Below are positions 31,607-39,835 of a stretch of DNA of 39,835 bases, piece by piece (the stretch's first letter is position 1; each line of letters starts with the position of its first letter). Position numbers and translations under genes: made by a program. The DNA lies in the NCBI GenBank assembly GCA_003558435.1, contig PWLR01000069.1, positions 1 through 39,835 of the forward strand, given 5' to 3'. This DNA is from Nitriliruptoraceae bacterium (lineage in GTDB: Bacteria; Actinomycetota; Nitriliruptoria; Nitriliruptorales; Nitriliruptoraceae). Below the pieces are notes generated by a model. The model searched no databases and was not told the origin of the DNA. It worked only from the letters and a program-made list of their open reading frames with translations.

Positions 31607-34321
31607 TCATCGCGATGCCTTCCGGGAGATGCTGGCTCGTGTGAGCGCCTTGCGTAGTTCCTCGACGAGTAGCAGCGTGCTGGCGATGCCGGCCGCGGTG
31701 CTCCACTGTCCGGGGCTGAGGGGAACGACGTCCACGAGACCACCGATGACCGGGACGTGGACGGCCACGATCTGTAGGGCGAGCACGCCGGCCAGGGCCG
31801 ACCACAGCTTGCCGTTGCGCAGGGTGTGGCGGTCGAACACGGTCGTGTATTCGAGCCGGGCGTTGACCGCGTTGATGAACTGGAACAGCACGAAGGTGGT
31901 GAAGGCCATGGTGCCGGCCAGCGCACCGCCGTCGTCCGGGTGTGCCTGGAGCATCCAGGCGAACACCCCGATCGTGCCGATGGCCATGACCGTGCCGGCC
32001 AGCACGAGCCGACGCAGCCGCCCGTTGTCGAGGATCGGTGCGTCGGGGTCTCGGGGTCGGCGTTCCATCACTTCGGGGCGGGTGGGGTCGGCGCCGAGGG
32101 CGAGCGCCGGTGGGCCGTCCATGATGAGGTTGACCCAGAGCACCTGGATCGGGCTGAACGGGGCCGGCAGTCCGATCAGCCGGGCGCCGAGGATCGTGAT
32201 GATGGCGCCGATGTTGGTCGCGAGCTGGAAGCGGATGAACGACAGGATGTTGTCGTAGATGCCCCGGCCGCGCTCGACGGCGGCCACGATCGTGGCGAAG
32301 TCGTCGTCGGCGAGGATCAGATCCCCCGCCTGTTTGGTGACTTCGGTACCGGCGATGCCCATGGCCACGCCGATATCCGCACGCTTGAGTGCTGCCGCGT
32401 CGTTCACCCCGTCGCCGGTCATCGCGGTGGTCAGCCCCGCTTCCTGCAGCAGCCGGACCAGCCGCACCTTGTGCTCCGGCGCGACCCGGGCGCACACCCC
32501 GATCCCGGGCAACCGGTCGGTGAGCTGGACGTCGTCGAGCAGATCGAGCTCGATGCCGGTCAGCACCTCACCGTCGATGCCGATGTCCCGGGCGATCGCC
32601 GCGGCGGTGTCGGGGTGATCGCCGGTGACCATCATCACCCGGATCCCGGCCTGTCGGGCGAGACCCACGGCGTCGCTGACCCCGGCCCGGGGCGGATCGA
32701 CGATCCCGATGAGCAACTCGAAGGTGAGCTCGTCGAGCACGGCGGACGGGTCGCCGACGGCGGCCGGGTCGACGTCGAGGTGGCGGGTCGCGACCCCGAG
32801 GGTTCGCAGCCCCTCGGCAGCAAGCTGACCGATGCGCCGGGTCAGCTCGGCGCGACCGGCAGCCTCGAGCGGTGTGACGCCTTCCGCGGTGGCAACGTGG
32901 GTGCAGCGCGACAGCAGTACCTCGGGTGCGCCCTTGACGGCGACCAGCGTGCCGCCGCCATCAGCGTGGTGCAGCGTGGCCATCAGCTTGGTCGCGGCGT
33001 CGAAGGGCACCTCCGCGACCCGCGGACGGCTCCGCAGCTCCGCGACGTCGATCCCGGCCTTGCGGGCGAGGACCACCAGGGCCGCCTCGGTCGGATCGCC
33101 CGCGACGTCGTCGCCGGCGACCTCGGCGTCGTTGCACAGCACGGCAGCCTGCAGACCACGTCTCCCTGTGGGTAGCGGCGGGTCGATCGCGCCGATGGCG
33201 CGGTAGCCGTCCCCCGTCACCTCGTGACGGACACCGCCGAGCACGAGCGCGCGCACGGTCATCTGGTTACGGGTCAGGGTGCCGGTCTTGTCGGTGCAGA
33301 TGACCTGGGTCGAGCCGAGCGTCTCCACCGAGGTCAACCGCTTCACGATCGCGCGTTGCCGGGCCATCGCCGCGGTCCCGAGCGCGAGCGTGATGGTGAC
33401 CACCGCCGGCAGCCCCTCGGGGATCGCCGCGATCGCGAGCGCGATCGCGTCCAGGGCGGCATCCGCCAGCGTGTCGCCACGTACCAACGCGACCGCGAAC
33501 ACCGCCGCGACCGCGGCCCCGGCCACGACCGCCAGGCGCCGGGCCAGCGCGTCGATCTGACGTTGCAGCGGGGTGGCGCGCTCCGGTGCCTGCGCCAGCA
33601 GCTGCGCGACCTCGCCGATACGCGTGCCCATCCCGGTCGCGGTGACCACCAACTCGCCGCGGCCGCGCACCACCGTGGTGTTCATCCACACCATCCCGGA
33701 TCGCTCGGCGACCGGGGCATCCACCTCGGACACCGCCTCGGTGTGCTTGGACACCGGGGCGCTCTCGCCGGTCAGCGACGATTCATCCAGCGCGAGCACC
33801 GCATCGAGCAGCACCCGCCCATCGGCCGGGACCCGATCGCCAGCCTCGATCAGCACGATGTCACCCGGGACCAGCTCGCTCGCCGTGACCTCGAGCGTGC
33901 GACCGTCGCGACGGACCTTCGCGTGTGCCGGTAGCAGCTGCTGCAGGGCCCGCACGCTGCGGTCCGCGCGGGCCTCCTGGACCGTGCCGAGCACCGCGTT
34001 GAGCATCAGCACGGCGCCGACGACGACCGCGTCCTTGAACTCCCCGACCACCGCCGAAAGACCGGCCGCAGCGACCAGCACCAGGATCAACAAGCTGCGG
34101 AACTGTCCCACGAAACGCGCGAGCCACGACGGGGGACGGGGCGTCTGTAGCTCGTTGCGGCCGGCCGCGCGACGTCGTTCGTCGACCGACCCGGCCGTGA
34201 GGCCCACGGCGGGTTCGACCCCCAGGCCAGCGGCCACGGCCGCGGCCTGCAGGGCATGAGGCGAGGGCGATCGAGCCGCCGTATCGGCCGGTCGGACCGC
34301 TGGCGGGAGCGTGCGTGGCAT
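31607..34321 (-). CDS. PII-type P-type cation ATPase (CtpF-like)
   Basis: A 904-residue P-type ATPase. An N-terminal cation-ATPase domain contains GRNELQTPRPPSW. The actuator has SSLTGES. The fourth membrane segment carries AIPEGLPAVV (near 300-308), typical of Ca2+-like PII pumps. The phosphorylation site DKTGTLT is near 344, the hinge TGDGVNDAAALKRADIG near 632-648, and the C-terminal membrane bundle is present. Length and motifs are very close to M. tuberculosis CtpF (Rv1997, 905 residues), which is DosR-controlled. The ATG at 34321 has GGAGG upstream, so the 50-residue longer frame is rejected. A box-like site lies 36-52 bases before the start. The ion is inferred as Ca2+ or another cation, not proven. 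Confidence 0.93.
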   Translation of the reverse strand: MPRTLPPAVRPADTAARSPSPHALQAAAVAAGLGVEPAVGLTAGSVDERRRAAGRNELQTPRPPSWLARFVGQFRSLLILVLVAAAGLSAVVGEFKDAVVVGAVLMLNAVLGTVQEARADRSVRALQQLLPAHAKVRRDGRTLEVTASELVPGDIVLIEAGDRVPADGRVLLDAVLALDESSLTGESAPVSKHTEAVSEVDAPVAERSGMVWMNTTVVRGRGELVVTATGMGTRIGEVAQLLAQAPERATPLQRQIDALARRLAVVAGAAVAAVFAVALVRGDTLADAALDAIALAIAAIPEGLPAVVTITLALGTAAMARQRAIVKRLTSVETLGSTQVICTDKTGTLTRNQMTVRALVLGGVRHEVTGDGYRAIGAIDPPLPTGRRGLQAAVLCNDAEVAGDDVAGDPTEAALVVLARKAGIDVAELRSRPRVAEVPFDAATKLMATLHHADGGGTLVAVKGAPEVLLSRCTHVATAEGVTPLEAAGRAELTRRIGQLAAEGLRTLGVATRHLDVDPAAVGDPSAVLDELTFELLIGIVDPPRAGVSDAVGLARQAGIRVMMVTGDHPDTAAAIARDIGIDGEVLTGIELDLLDDVQLTDRLPGIGVCARVAPEHKVRLVRLLQEAGLTTAMTGDGVNDAAALKRADIGVAMGIAGTEVTKQAGDLILADDDFATIVAAVERGRGIYDNILSFIRFQLATNIGAIITILGARLIGLPAPFSPIQVLWVNLIMDGPPALALGADPTRPEVMERRPRDPDAPILDNGRLRRLVLAGTVMAIGTIGVFAWMLQAHPDDGGALAGTMAFTTFVLFQFINAVNARLEYTTVFDRHTLRNGKLWSALAGVLALQIVAVHVPVIGGLVDVVPLSPGQWSTAAGIASTLLLVEELRKALTRASISRKASR

Positions 34322-34696
34322 CGGTGGCCTCCGGGTACCGCGACCCGGGTCGCGGCGGCTCCGAAGGTCTCCCTCCCCGCGCACGGGCGCGGCACCGGAT
34401 CCCGACACGGGACCGTCCTGACGATGCCGACGAGGATGAGGTACTCCCCTTCCCTCACGACGATACTCCACTCGCGGCGCCCGCGACTCTGGCCGCGGCC
34501 ACTATCGCCGGCACGTCCTCGGCGCCACGCATCGGGACAGCGAACAGTCATCGACCACGTGCCCGACGCCGGTCGTTGCGAGGTGTCGGCGCCACGGTTC
34601 GGCGGTGACATCCAGGACGCGGTGCAGGCCGAACCCGGCATGCTGGCGCACACGGGCCAGCAAGGCCTCCGCTCCGACGGTGGCCTCCGACGACCG
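34322..34696. other. Intergenic region between ATPase and ABC genes
   Basis: 375 bases with no supported gene. It contains a box-like site (34357-34373) and a short inverted repeat (TCCCG, ACA, CGGGA) near 34401-34413. A minus-strand frame just after the ABC gene (about 34500-34690) is open but matches nothing I recognise. Confidence 0.4.
34357..34373 (-). promoter_or_regulatory. Box-like site before the P-type ATPase gene
   Basis: The minus strand reads GGGAGACCTTCGGAGCC. Aligned as GAGAC-CTTC-GGAGC it has two mismatches to GGGAC-N4-GGCCC and keeps the CTTC-GG centre. It lies 36-52 bases before the ATG at 34321. Confidence 0.35.
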
Positions 34697-35452
34697 TCAG
34701 AGGCCTTGCTCCAGGAGCCACTCGGTCAACTCGAGGTGACGTTGATCGTGGCGCGTGCCGTCGTAGCGCCCCTGGTGCCGGTCGCCGACGATGCGACCGT
34801 CGATCAGATAGAGGACCCGGGAGGTTCGAGCTGCGACCTTCGCGTCATGGGTGACCAGCATGATGGTGGTGCCCTCGGTGTTGAGTTCCCCGAGGATGTC
34901 CATGATCTCGGCCGCGGCGGCGGAGTCGAGCGCTCCGGTCGGCTCATCGCAGAACAGGATGGTCGGCTGGTTGATCAGCGCCCGGCAGATGCCGATGCGC
35001 TGCAATTGGCCACCTGACGCTTCGGAGACGTCCCGGTCGGCGAGCTCGGCGACCCCGGTGCGTCGCATGAGCGCCATCGCCCGCTCGTTGAGCTGTTCAC
35101 GGGGCGCCAGGCCGGCGAGGTAGGCGGGCAGTACCACGTTGTCGAGCAGGCACAGGTTCTTGAGTAGGTAGACGTGCTGGAAGATGAACCCCATGGTCGT
35201 GAGCCGGAGCCGGGCGAGCTGCTTCTGGCTCAGCGAGGCGAGGTCCTGTCCGGCGAACGCGACGCTGCCGGCGGTCATGGTGTCCATGCCGCTGATGTTG
35301 TAGAGCAGGGTCGACTTGCCGGAGCCGGAGGGGCCCATCACCGAGATGAACTCGCCACCGCCGACCTCGAGGTCGAGTCCCTGCAGCACGGTATGTCCGT
35401 CGAAGGTCTTGGTGAGCCCGTGGGCGTCGAGAACGGCGGTTGCGGTGGTCAT
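34697..35452 (-). CDS. ABC ATPase, LolD/MacB type
   Basis: A 251-residue ATPase. Walker A GPSGSGKST is at residues 40-48, the Q-loop is in GFIFQHVYLL, the signature is EASGGQLQRIGICRAL, Walker B is ILFCDEPTGALDS, and the H-loop is VTHDAKVA. This pattern belongs to the FtsX-permease-associated group (LolD, MacB, SalX), whose members move lipoproteins or peptides or act as mechanotransmitters. The start is 13 bases after the permease gene ends. It is the last gene of a three-gene minus-strand operon with the permease and a serine hydrolase. Confidence 0.92.
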   Translation of the reverse strand: MTTATAVLDAHGLTKTFDGHTVLQGLDLEVGGGEFISVMGPSGSGKSTLLYNISGMDTMTAGSVAFAGQDLASLSQKQLARLRLTTMGFIFQHVYLLKNLCLLDNVVLPAYLAGLAPREQLNERAMALMRRTGVAELADRDVSEASGGQLQRIGICRALINQPTILFCDEPTGALDSAAAAEIMDILGELNTEGTTIMLVTHDAKVAARTSRVLYLIDGRIVGDRHQGRYDGTRHDQRHLELTEWLLEQGL

Positions 35453-35465
35453 GGTGAGGACCCCC

Positions 35466-37964
35466 CTATTCGGTGGTGAGGCTGGAGATCTCGGTGGTGG
35501 AGATCGAACGGGAGCTGGCGGCGGTCACCACGGTGACGACCCCGAGCAGCGCTGCGGGCAGGAGCGCGTAGGCCAGCAGCGGGTTGACGCTGAAGTCGAT
35601 CCGGCTGGTGCCCTGTGCGAGCGTTTCGAACCCGCCGTACATGCCCTCGAACATCAGGTTGAACATCAGCTCGCCGAGCGTGTTCGCCGCCACGGTGCCG
35701 ACGATCACCCCGAGGACGAGCACCAGCAGGATCCGAGTCAGGTACTGCTGCCGGAGACCGGCGTCGTCGGCGCCGATGGCCCGCTGGATGGCGATCTGAC
35801 CCGCGTCGCGAGCTAGGAGCATCCGGGCGAAGAGCGCGGTCATGAGCGCCGCGAGCACGATCGCCACGACCGCGGAGACGCCGGCGGCGACGGTGAGCTG
35901 TTGCGCGGTCGACCCGAGGGTCTGACTGCGCCACTGTTCGATGTCCGCGACCTTGGCTGGCGCGAACTGCTCGCCGTACTCCCGGGTGATCGCGCTGGCA
36001 TCGGCCCCGGGGGCCAGCTCGACACCGATCACGTACCACATCACTTCCTCGCTGCCGGTAGGCAGTGACGACTTGGCGGTCTTGCCCCCGTGGGTGATGT
36101 CCTGGTAGCTGCCGACGACGCTCAGGTCGCGGACCTGGCCTTCGACCTCGACGGGGAGCGTGTCACCGACCCCGAGGCCCGACTGGTGCAGGGCCAACAG
36201 CGACAGGGCGATCTCCGAGCCACCGGTAGGGGCGCGACCCTCGGCGTAGGTCAGCGGTAGCCGGCCATGGTCGCCATTCTCGATGTAGAGGCTGGCGGCG
36301 TTGCCGTCCCGATCGATGGTGTCGTTGCGGGTCGTGACCATCGGCGCGATCACGGCCACGCTCGGGTCGGCTTCGAGCTGTTCGACGACGGCCCCGAAGG
36401 CATCTGGCGAGCCCTCGTCGGTGGAACGAAGGTCGATGCGCAGGTCGACGGTGCCGATCCCCATGTAGTTGATGAACCCGGGTGCGTTCGCGGTGGTCGC
36501 CGAGTTGACCGGCACGATCATGATGAAGGTGCTGACGGCGAACACGACCAACAACAGCAGGTAGGTCGGCCAACGAGCGATCACGTCCATGGTCCCCAGC
36601 CGGACCTGGACCGGCATCCTCGAGCGGTGCAATCGGACGCGCGTCGCCTTCGGCTGGTGGGTGGCACCGGCGCTGAGCGCCACCACCGCGCTGATCTTGC
36701 GGAACCGGCGAAGCAGCACCAGCACGAACAGCACCAGCACCACGAAGATCAGCGCGGCGGCGAGGATCGGGACGATCCAGTTCCAGGGAGTCGATGCGGT
36801 CCCCATGTAGCGGGTGATGTTCCGGGTCAACACCGGCGTCAGCGACAGCCCACCGACCAACCCCAGAAGTGATGCGACCCCGGCGAGCAGGGCGTACTTG
36901 GTCAGATAGATCCGGCGCACGTCGCGGGGTGCGACACCGATGGCTTTCAGGACGCCGATCTCGCGGTAGTCCTGCTCGGCGGCGGTGAGGAAGGAGAACC
37001 GCAGGCACAGCAGTCCCACCACGAGGAGCAGCATGGACACCAGGATCACCACCGAGGCGACCATCCCATCGCCGATCACCGTCAACGTCTGGAAGGTCGC
37101 GGAGTCGACCATCGGGCCGGCCTGCGGCATGCCCGCATCCTGGTAGGCCTTCTTGAAGCCGGCCGACTGCGTTGCGGGGTCTTGCAGCCAGAACTCGACG
37201 AGGTGCTCCACCTCCCCGGTGCGCGCGCGTACCTCCTCCAGATCGACTGGCGCGACCGCCAGCCGTTTCGAGCTCGCGATGGCGGGGTTCATGATCGAGT
37301 CACGCGCGAATCCGGCGATCGTGAGGTCCTTGGTGAATCCAGCTGCGCCCGTGATCGTGACCGTGTCACCGACCGCGAGGCCGTCCTGCCCCTCGTAGAT
37401 CACCGGCAGGACGATCGTTCCCGGCTCGATCCGCGTGATCGGACGGTTCTCGAGGTCGAGGAGCAGGTCGTGGGCACCGTTCGGCACGACCAGTGAGTTC
37501 TGTTGGATGCTGTCGGTCTGTGGCTCCCCGCCGAAACGCAGGTTGCCGCCGTCGATGCCGAGCATGAGCATCGCCTGGTGGTGCGCGACCTCGAGGCGTC
37601 CGGCAGCCCAGCGGTCCACCTCCGGCTGGTCGAATTCTCCCGCGTGGAGCTGGGCGACGTGTGGGGCGTCCGCCAGTGTCATCAGGTTGCTGGAGGCCCC
37701 GATGAGGCGGACCAGGGTTCCCGCGCTCGCCGTTCCCAGCATCACCGACAGCATCATCAGCGCGACCAGGGCGGTGGTGATGCCGCGGTTGCGGGCGACG
37801 TCGCGAGCGACCATGCGGCCGTAGAGGCCGAACCGACCGCCGCGCCGACGCGAGCGGGGATCGCCGCGTGCCTCACGCCCGGTGCCAGGACGGTTCGGCA
37901 CAGGGGTGTCGACGGCAGGGTCGTCGGGCCGTGCGACACCGCGTGGTCGGGCGTTGAGGCGCAT
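35466..37964 (-). CDS. FtsX-family ABC permease, double FtsX domain
   Basis: An 832-residue permease with two FtsX-like membrane domains and large extracytoplasmic loops. A membrane segment follows the Arg-rich N-terminus (GITTALVALMMLSVMLGT). A FtsX block follows (about 305-440) with EIGVLKAIGVAPRDVR, then a middle membrane segment and a second periplasmic domain. A final FtsX block is near 700-825, with QIAIQRAIGADDAGLRQQYL. The architecture is typical of bacitracin-/lipoprotein-type exporters. The ATG at 37964 is three bases after the serine-hydrolase stop. Substrate unknown; the neighbouring hydrolase suggests a cell-wall or envelope target. Confidence 0.9.
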   Translation of the reverse strand: MRLNARPRGVARPDDPAVDTPVPNRPGTGREARGDPRSRRRGGRFGLYGRMVARDVARNRGITTALVALMMLSVMLGTASAGTLVRLIGASSNLMTLADAPHVAQLHAGEFDQPEVDRWAAGRLEVAHHQAMLMLGIDGGNLRFGGEPQTDSIQQNSLVVPNGAHDLLLDLENRPITRIEPGTIVLPVIYEGQDGLAVGDTVTITGAAGFTKDLTIAGFARDSIMNPAIASSKRLAVAPVDLEEVRARTGEVEHLVEFWLQDPATQSAGFKKAYQDAGMPQAGPMVDSATFQTLTVIGDGMVASVVILVSMLLLVVGLLCLRFSFLTAAEQDYREIGVLKAIGVAPRDVRRIYLTKYALLAGVASLLGLVGGLSLTPVLTRNITRYMGTASTPWNWIVPILAAALIFVVLVLFVLVLLRRFRKISAVVALSAGATHQPKATRVRLHRSRMPVQVRLGTMDVIARWPTYLLLLVVFAVSTFIMIVPVNSATTANAPGFINYMGIGTVDLRIDLRSTDEGSPDAFGAVVEQLEADPSVAVIAPMVTTRNDTIDRDGNAASLYIENGDHGRLPLTYAEGRAPTGGSEIALSLLALHQSGLGVGDTLPVEVEGQVRDLSVVGSYQDITHGGKTAKSSLPTGSEEVMWYVIGVELAPGADASAITREYGEQFAPAKVADIEQWRSQTLGSTAQQLTVAAGVSAVVAIVLAALMTALFARMLLARDAGQIAIQRAIGADDAGLRQQYLTRILLVLVLGVIVGTVAANTLGELMFNLMFEGMYGGFETLAQGTSRIDFSVNPLLAYALLPAALLGVVTVVTAASSRSISTTEISSLTTE

Positions 37965-37967
37965 CGG

Positions 37968-39527
37968 TCATCCTCTTCCTGGCCGGAGAAGTGGCCGGGC
38001 ATCGGGCGAGATGGGGCGGGTAGGCGTTGACGTCGGCGCGTCGGTCACACGCGGTTGCCGGCGCAGAGCCAGCAGCCCTCGTGCGCCCGAGACGGTGAAC
38101 GCGCTACCGGCGAGGCCCGCGAACCCGGTCAGGTCCGGCGCCCACAACCAGTTCTGTCGCCAGCCGAGGCCGAGCGTGGGCAGCGCGAGCAAGACCAGGC
38201 CGGCGCAGGTGACCGCGATGGTCGTCAGCTGTCGTGTTCGCCGGGCTGGTACGGGGCGGCGGACGGCGAGTGCCAGCGCCAGCAAGGTGACCAGCACCAT
38301 CACCGGGGTCGCGATCCGGTAGGCGTCGATGACGCTCCCGGCCGTCATCGGTTCACTGCCGGTGAGCAGACTCACGGCGCCCGCGCCGATACGGTCGATG
38401 TCGCCCGCCGCTCCGGGAACGGCGACCCGCGGTCCGACGTTCACGAGCAGGATCAGCGCGCTGTCCTCGGATGGATCGAGCGCGGCCGTCGCGCCGAAGT
38501 CGGGCGTCGCGCCGGGATGGAAGACCACCGGCGCGGGACCGAACGGGGTACCACCCACGAACCAGCCGAACCCGTACGAGGCATCGGGCTGTTTGGCCCA
38601 TGGCCCGAGTGTCGCTGCCGCTGCTGGAGCGAACAGGGCGTCCACGCCGGCCGCGGACAGCACCCGTGTTCCGTGGAGTTCGCCGCCCTGCAGCAGCGCC
38701 TGCAGGTAGCGGCCGAGGTCGTGCGCGGTGGAAACCACCAGGCCCGAGGGGACGAGGCCCTCGTGGTAGCTCAGGTTCGCGACCGGCACGCCGAGGATGT
38801 ACCGGTGCCCGTCGGCGAGTCCGAGCGCCCGCGCCGCTTCGAGCCGCGCCGTCGTGCGGGTCATGCCGAGGGGTCCGAACAGCCGCTTTCGGAGGTGGTC
38901 GGCGTAGGGCCGGCCGGTGACCTCCTCGATCAGCGCGCCGAGCAGGACGTAGTTCGCGTTGGTGTACTGCCACATCGTTCCCGGTTCGCTGACCAGTTCG
39001 GTCCCGTTCACGTATCGCGCCGCCTCGGCGATGGGCACATCGAGCATCCACGTCGTCGCGGGACCGCCGGCGAGCGGGGGCAGGCCGCTGGTCTGCTCGA
39101 GCAGTCGACGGACCGTGATCAGCTGCGCCCAGGCCGACGGACGGACCTCGAAACCGTCGAGGTGGTGTGCGATCGGATCGTCGAGGCCGACCAGCCCGTC
39201 CTCGACCAACTGCAGCACCGCCAGGGCCGTCATCGACTTGGAAACCGAACCGATGACGAACGGTGTATCCGGGGTCACCGCGTCCCCACGCCCGGTCACA
39301 CCGAACCCGCGCAGGTGCACGTCACCACCGTGGTCCACGACCGCCAGCGCCGCTCCCGGAACCCGGTTCGCCCGCAGACCTTCGGACACGTGCGCTTCGA
39401 TCCGCTCCACCTGCCTCTCCCTGGTGTGACCTTCCGCACGCGCCGGGGTGGGGCTTGCACCGGTCATGCTCACCACCAGCGCGGCGAGAAGGCAGAGCGA
39501 CGCGATCGACGAACGTCGAGCAGGCAT
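37968..39527 (-). CDS. Serine beta-lactamase-family hydrolase with membrane tail
   Basis: A 519-residue class-C/DD-peptidase-like serine hydrolase (Pfam Beta-lactamase type). A signal peptide is present (SIASLCLLAALVVSMTGASP). The catalytic domain (about 40-370) has SVSK (Ser near 92), YTN for the Tyr motif (YTNANYVLLG) and HPG replacing KTG, as in many penicillin-binding-like esterases. About four C-terminal membrane helices (roughly 400-490) anchor it. The start has GGAGGTGG upstream. It is the first gene of the operon with an FtsX permease and ATPase. Role inferred as envelope hydrolase or peptidase; beta-lactam resistance is not implied. Confidence 0.9.
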   Translation of the reverse strand: MPARRSSIASLCLLAALVVSMTGASPTPARAEGHTRERQVERIEAHVSEGLRANRVPGAALAVVDHGGDVHLRGFGVTGRGDAVTPDTPFVIGSVSKSMTALAVLQLVEDGLVGLDDPIAHHLDGFEVRPSAWAQLITVRRLLEQTSGLPPLAGGPATTWMLDVPIAEAARYVNGTELVSEPGTMWQYTNANYVLLGALIEEVTGRPYADHLRKRLFGPLGMTRTTARLEAARALGLADGHRYILGVPVANLSYHEGLVPSGLVVSTAHDLGRYLQALLQGGELHGTRVLSAAGVDALFAPAAAATLGPWAKQPDASYGFGWFVGGTPFGPAPVVFHPGATPDFGATAALDPSEDSALILLVNVGPRVAVPGAAGDIDRIGAGAVSLLTGSEPMTAGSVIDAYRIATPVMVLVTLLALALAVRRPVPARRTRQLTTIAVTCAGLVLLALPTLGLGWRQNWLWAPDLTGFAGLAGSAFTVSGARGLLALRRQPRVTDAPTSTPTRPISPDARPLLRPGRG

Positions 39528-39815
39528 CGGCGACCACCTCCGAACACCGCAGCGTGAGAGACCATCTCAAGCATCCGCCGATGGCGCTCACCCCGACGGG
39601 GTCGAAAGACCCGACCCGGAGGGCGCATCGCCTCACCGGCAGCAGGTCGGCGTCGATGCCCTGATCGTCGATGCGTATCCGGACCGCGGTGCGTTCCGGG
39701 GCAAGACGCGGTGATCGTCGCGCTGGTCGTGTGGGTGCCCGTTCGTTTGGGACCTTGGCCTCGGGCGGGGGTTGTGGTGCGGCTCTAGCCTGGCCAGGAG
39801 GGAATGAGGGCGCCG
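39528..39815. other. Right intergenic region
   Basis: 288 bases between the divergent hydrolase operon and the gene leaving the window. It holds a small hairpin GGGTC-GAAA-GACCC near 39599-39612 and a good box-like site at 39749-39762. Confidence 0.45.
39746..39765 (+). promoter_or_regulatory. DosR-box-like site before the right-edge gene
   Basis: TTTGGGACCTTGGCCTCGGG contains GGGAC-CTTG-GCCTC, and the flank TTTGGGAC closely resembles the TTSGGGAC start of the mycobacterial consensus. A TAGCCT element about 20 bases downstream (39786-39791) could be a -10 box. The next gene starts at 39816. Confidence 0.5.
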
Positions 39816-39835
39816 ATGGCCGAGTTCATGCGCAA
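39816..39835 (+). CDS. Start of a gene truncated by the window edge
   Basis: An ATG at 39816, preceded by GAGGG, opens a frame (MAEFMR) that runs off the end. An in-frame ATG at 39804 is too close to its AGGAGG to be the likelier start. Too short to identify. Its promoter carries a strong box-like site, so it may belong to the proposed regulon. Confidence 0.5.

Noticed and set aside
34500-34690. A minus-strand frame after the ABC ATPase gene (LLARVRQHAGFGLHRVLD)
   Set aside because: It has no start with a ribosome site and no recognised family. It may be a remnant but cannot be supported.
1-39835. tRNA, rRNA, riboswitch, insertion sequence or phage attachment site
   Set aside because: No matching structures, transposase motifs or flanking repeats were seen on reading both strands. 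Short structured RNAs cannot be excluded without a covariance-model search.

Overview
The window is very GC-rich (about 70% by eye), with actinobacterial codon use, many GTG starts and a response regulator that closely resembles mycobacterial DosR/DevR. I read it as a chromosomal accessory region of a free-living, non-mycobacterial actinobacterium, possibly a deep-branching class. The exact lineage cannot be read from the sequence. No rRNA, tRNA, phage, IS element or CRISPR array was seen.

Layout, left to right. (1) 296-5018, minus: an operon of a YbaK-type deacylase, an MFS carrier and an ACP / fatty-acyl-AMP-ligase / PlsC fusion. (2) 5353-6498: a site-2 protease with CBS domains. (3) 6526-9915: a two-component block with a small hypothetical gene, a degenerate kinase-dimerisation ORF overlapping a DosR-like regulator, and a convergent PAS histidine kinase. 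(4) 10068-14671: a HAD phosphatase / HerA-like ATPase fusion, an unusual cupredoxin, a CNNM/CorC protein and a DUF4399 lipoprotein. (5) 14982-17599: an ABC exporter. (6) 17877-20896: a small membrane protein and a USP-SulP pair. (7) 21340-27518: a decayed repeat-protein gene, a phosphoribosyltransferase/hydrolase fusion, a single and a tandem universal stress protein, a zinc alcohol dehydrogenase and an SRPBCC protein. (8) 27931-34321: a DUF4389 protein, a broken VIT-family gene, CorA, a Kup remnant and a PII-type (Ca2+-like) ATPase. (9) 34697-39527: a serine-hydrolase/FtsX/ATPase operon. (10) A gene leaving the right edge.

How it fits together. Many of these families are also members of the DosR hypoxia/dormancy regulon of Mycobacterium tuberculosis: universal stress proteins, a CBS-domain M50 protease, a phosphoribosyltransferase/hydrolase fusion and a CtpF-like P-type ATPase. 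The window also encodes a DosR-like regulator whose recognition helix keeps the TVKNY residues. By eye I find about a dozen degenerate copies of a GGGAC-N4-GGCCC/GTCCC box in front of these genes, including the regulator operon and the histidine kinase. The main hypothesis is that this is a self-contained DosR-type energy-limitation regulon outside mycobacteria, with several unfamiliar members. The boxes were found without a statistical scan, and background GGGAC is common at this GC content, so a position-weight-matrix test is needed.

Signs of decay cluster in two places. One is a secreted repeat protein with two compensating indels (21340-21802). The other is the metal/K+ transporter patch around corA, where a VIT-family gene has a frameshift and a nonsense codon and only the C-terminal end of a Kup transporter survives.
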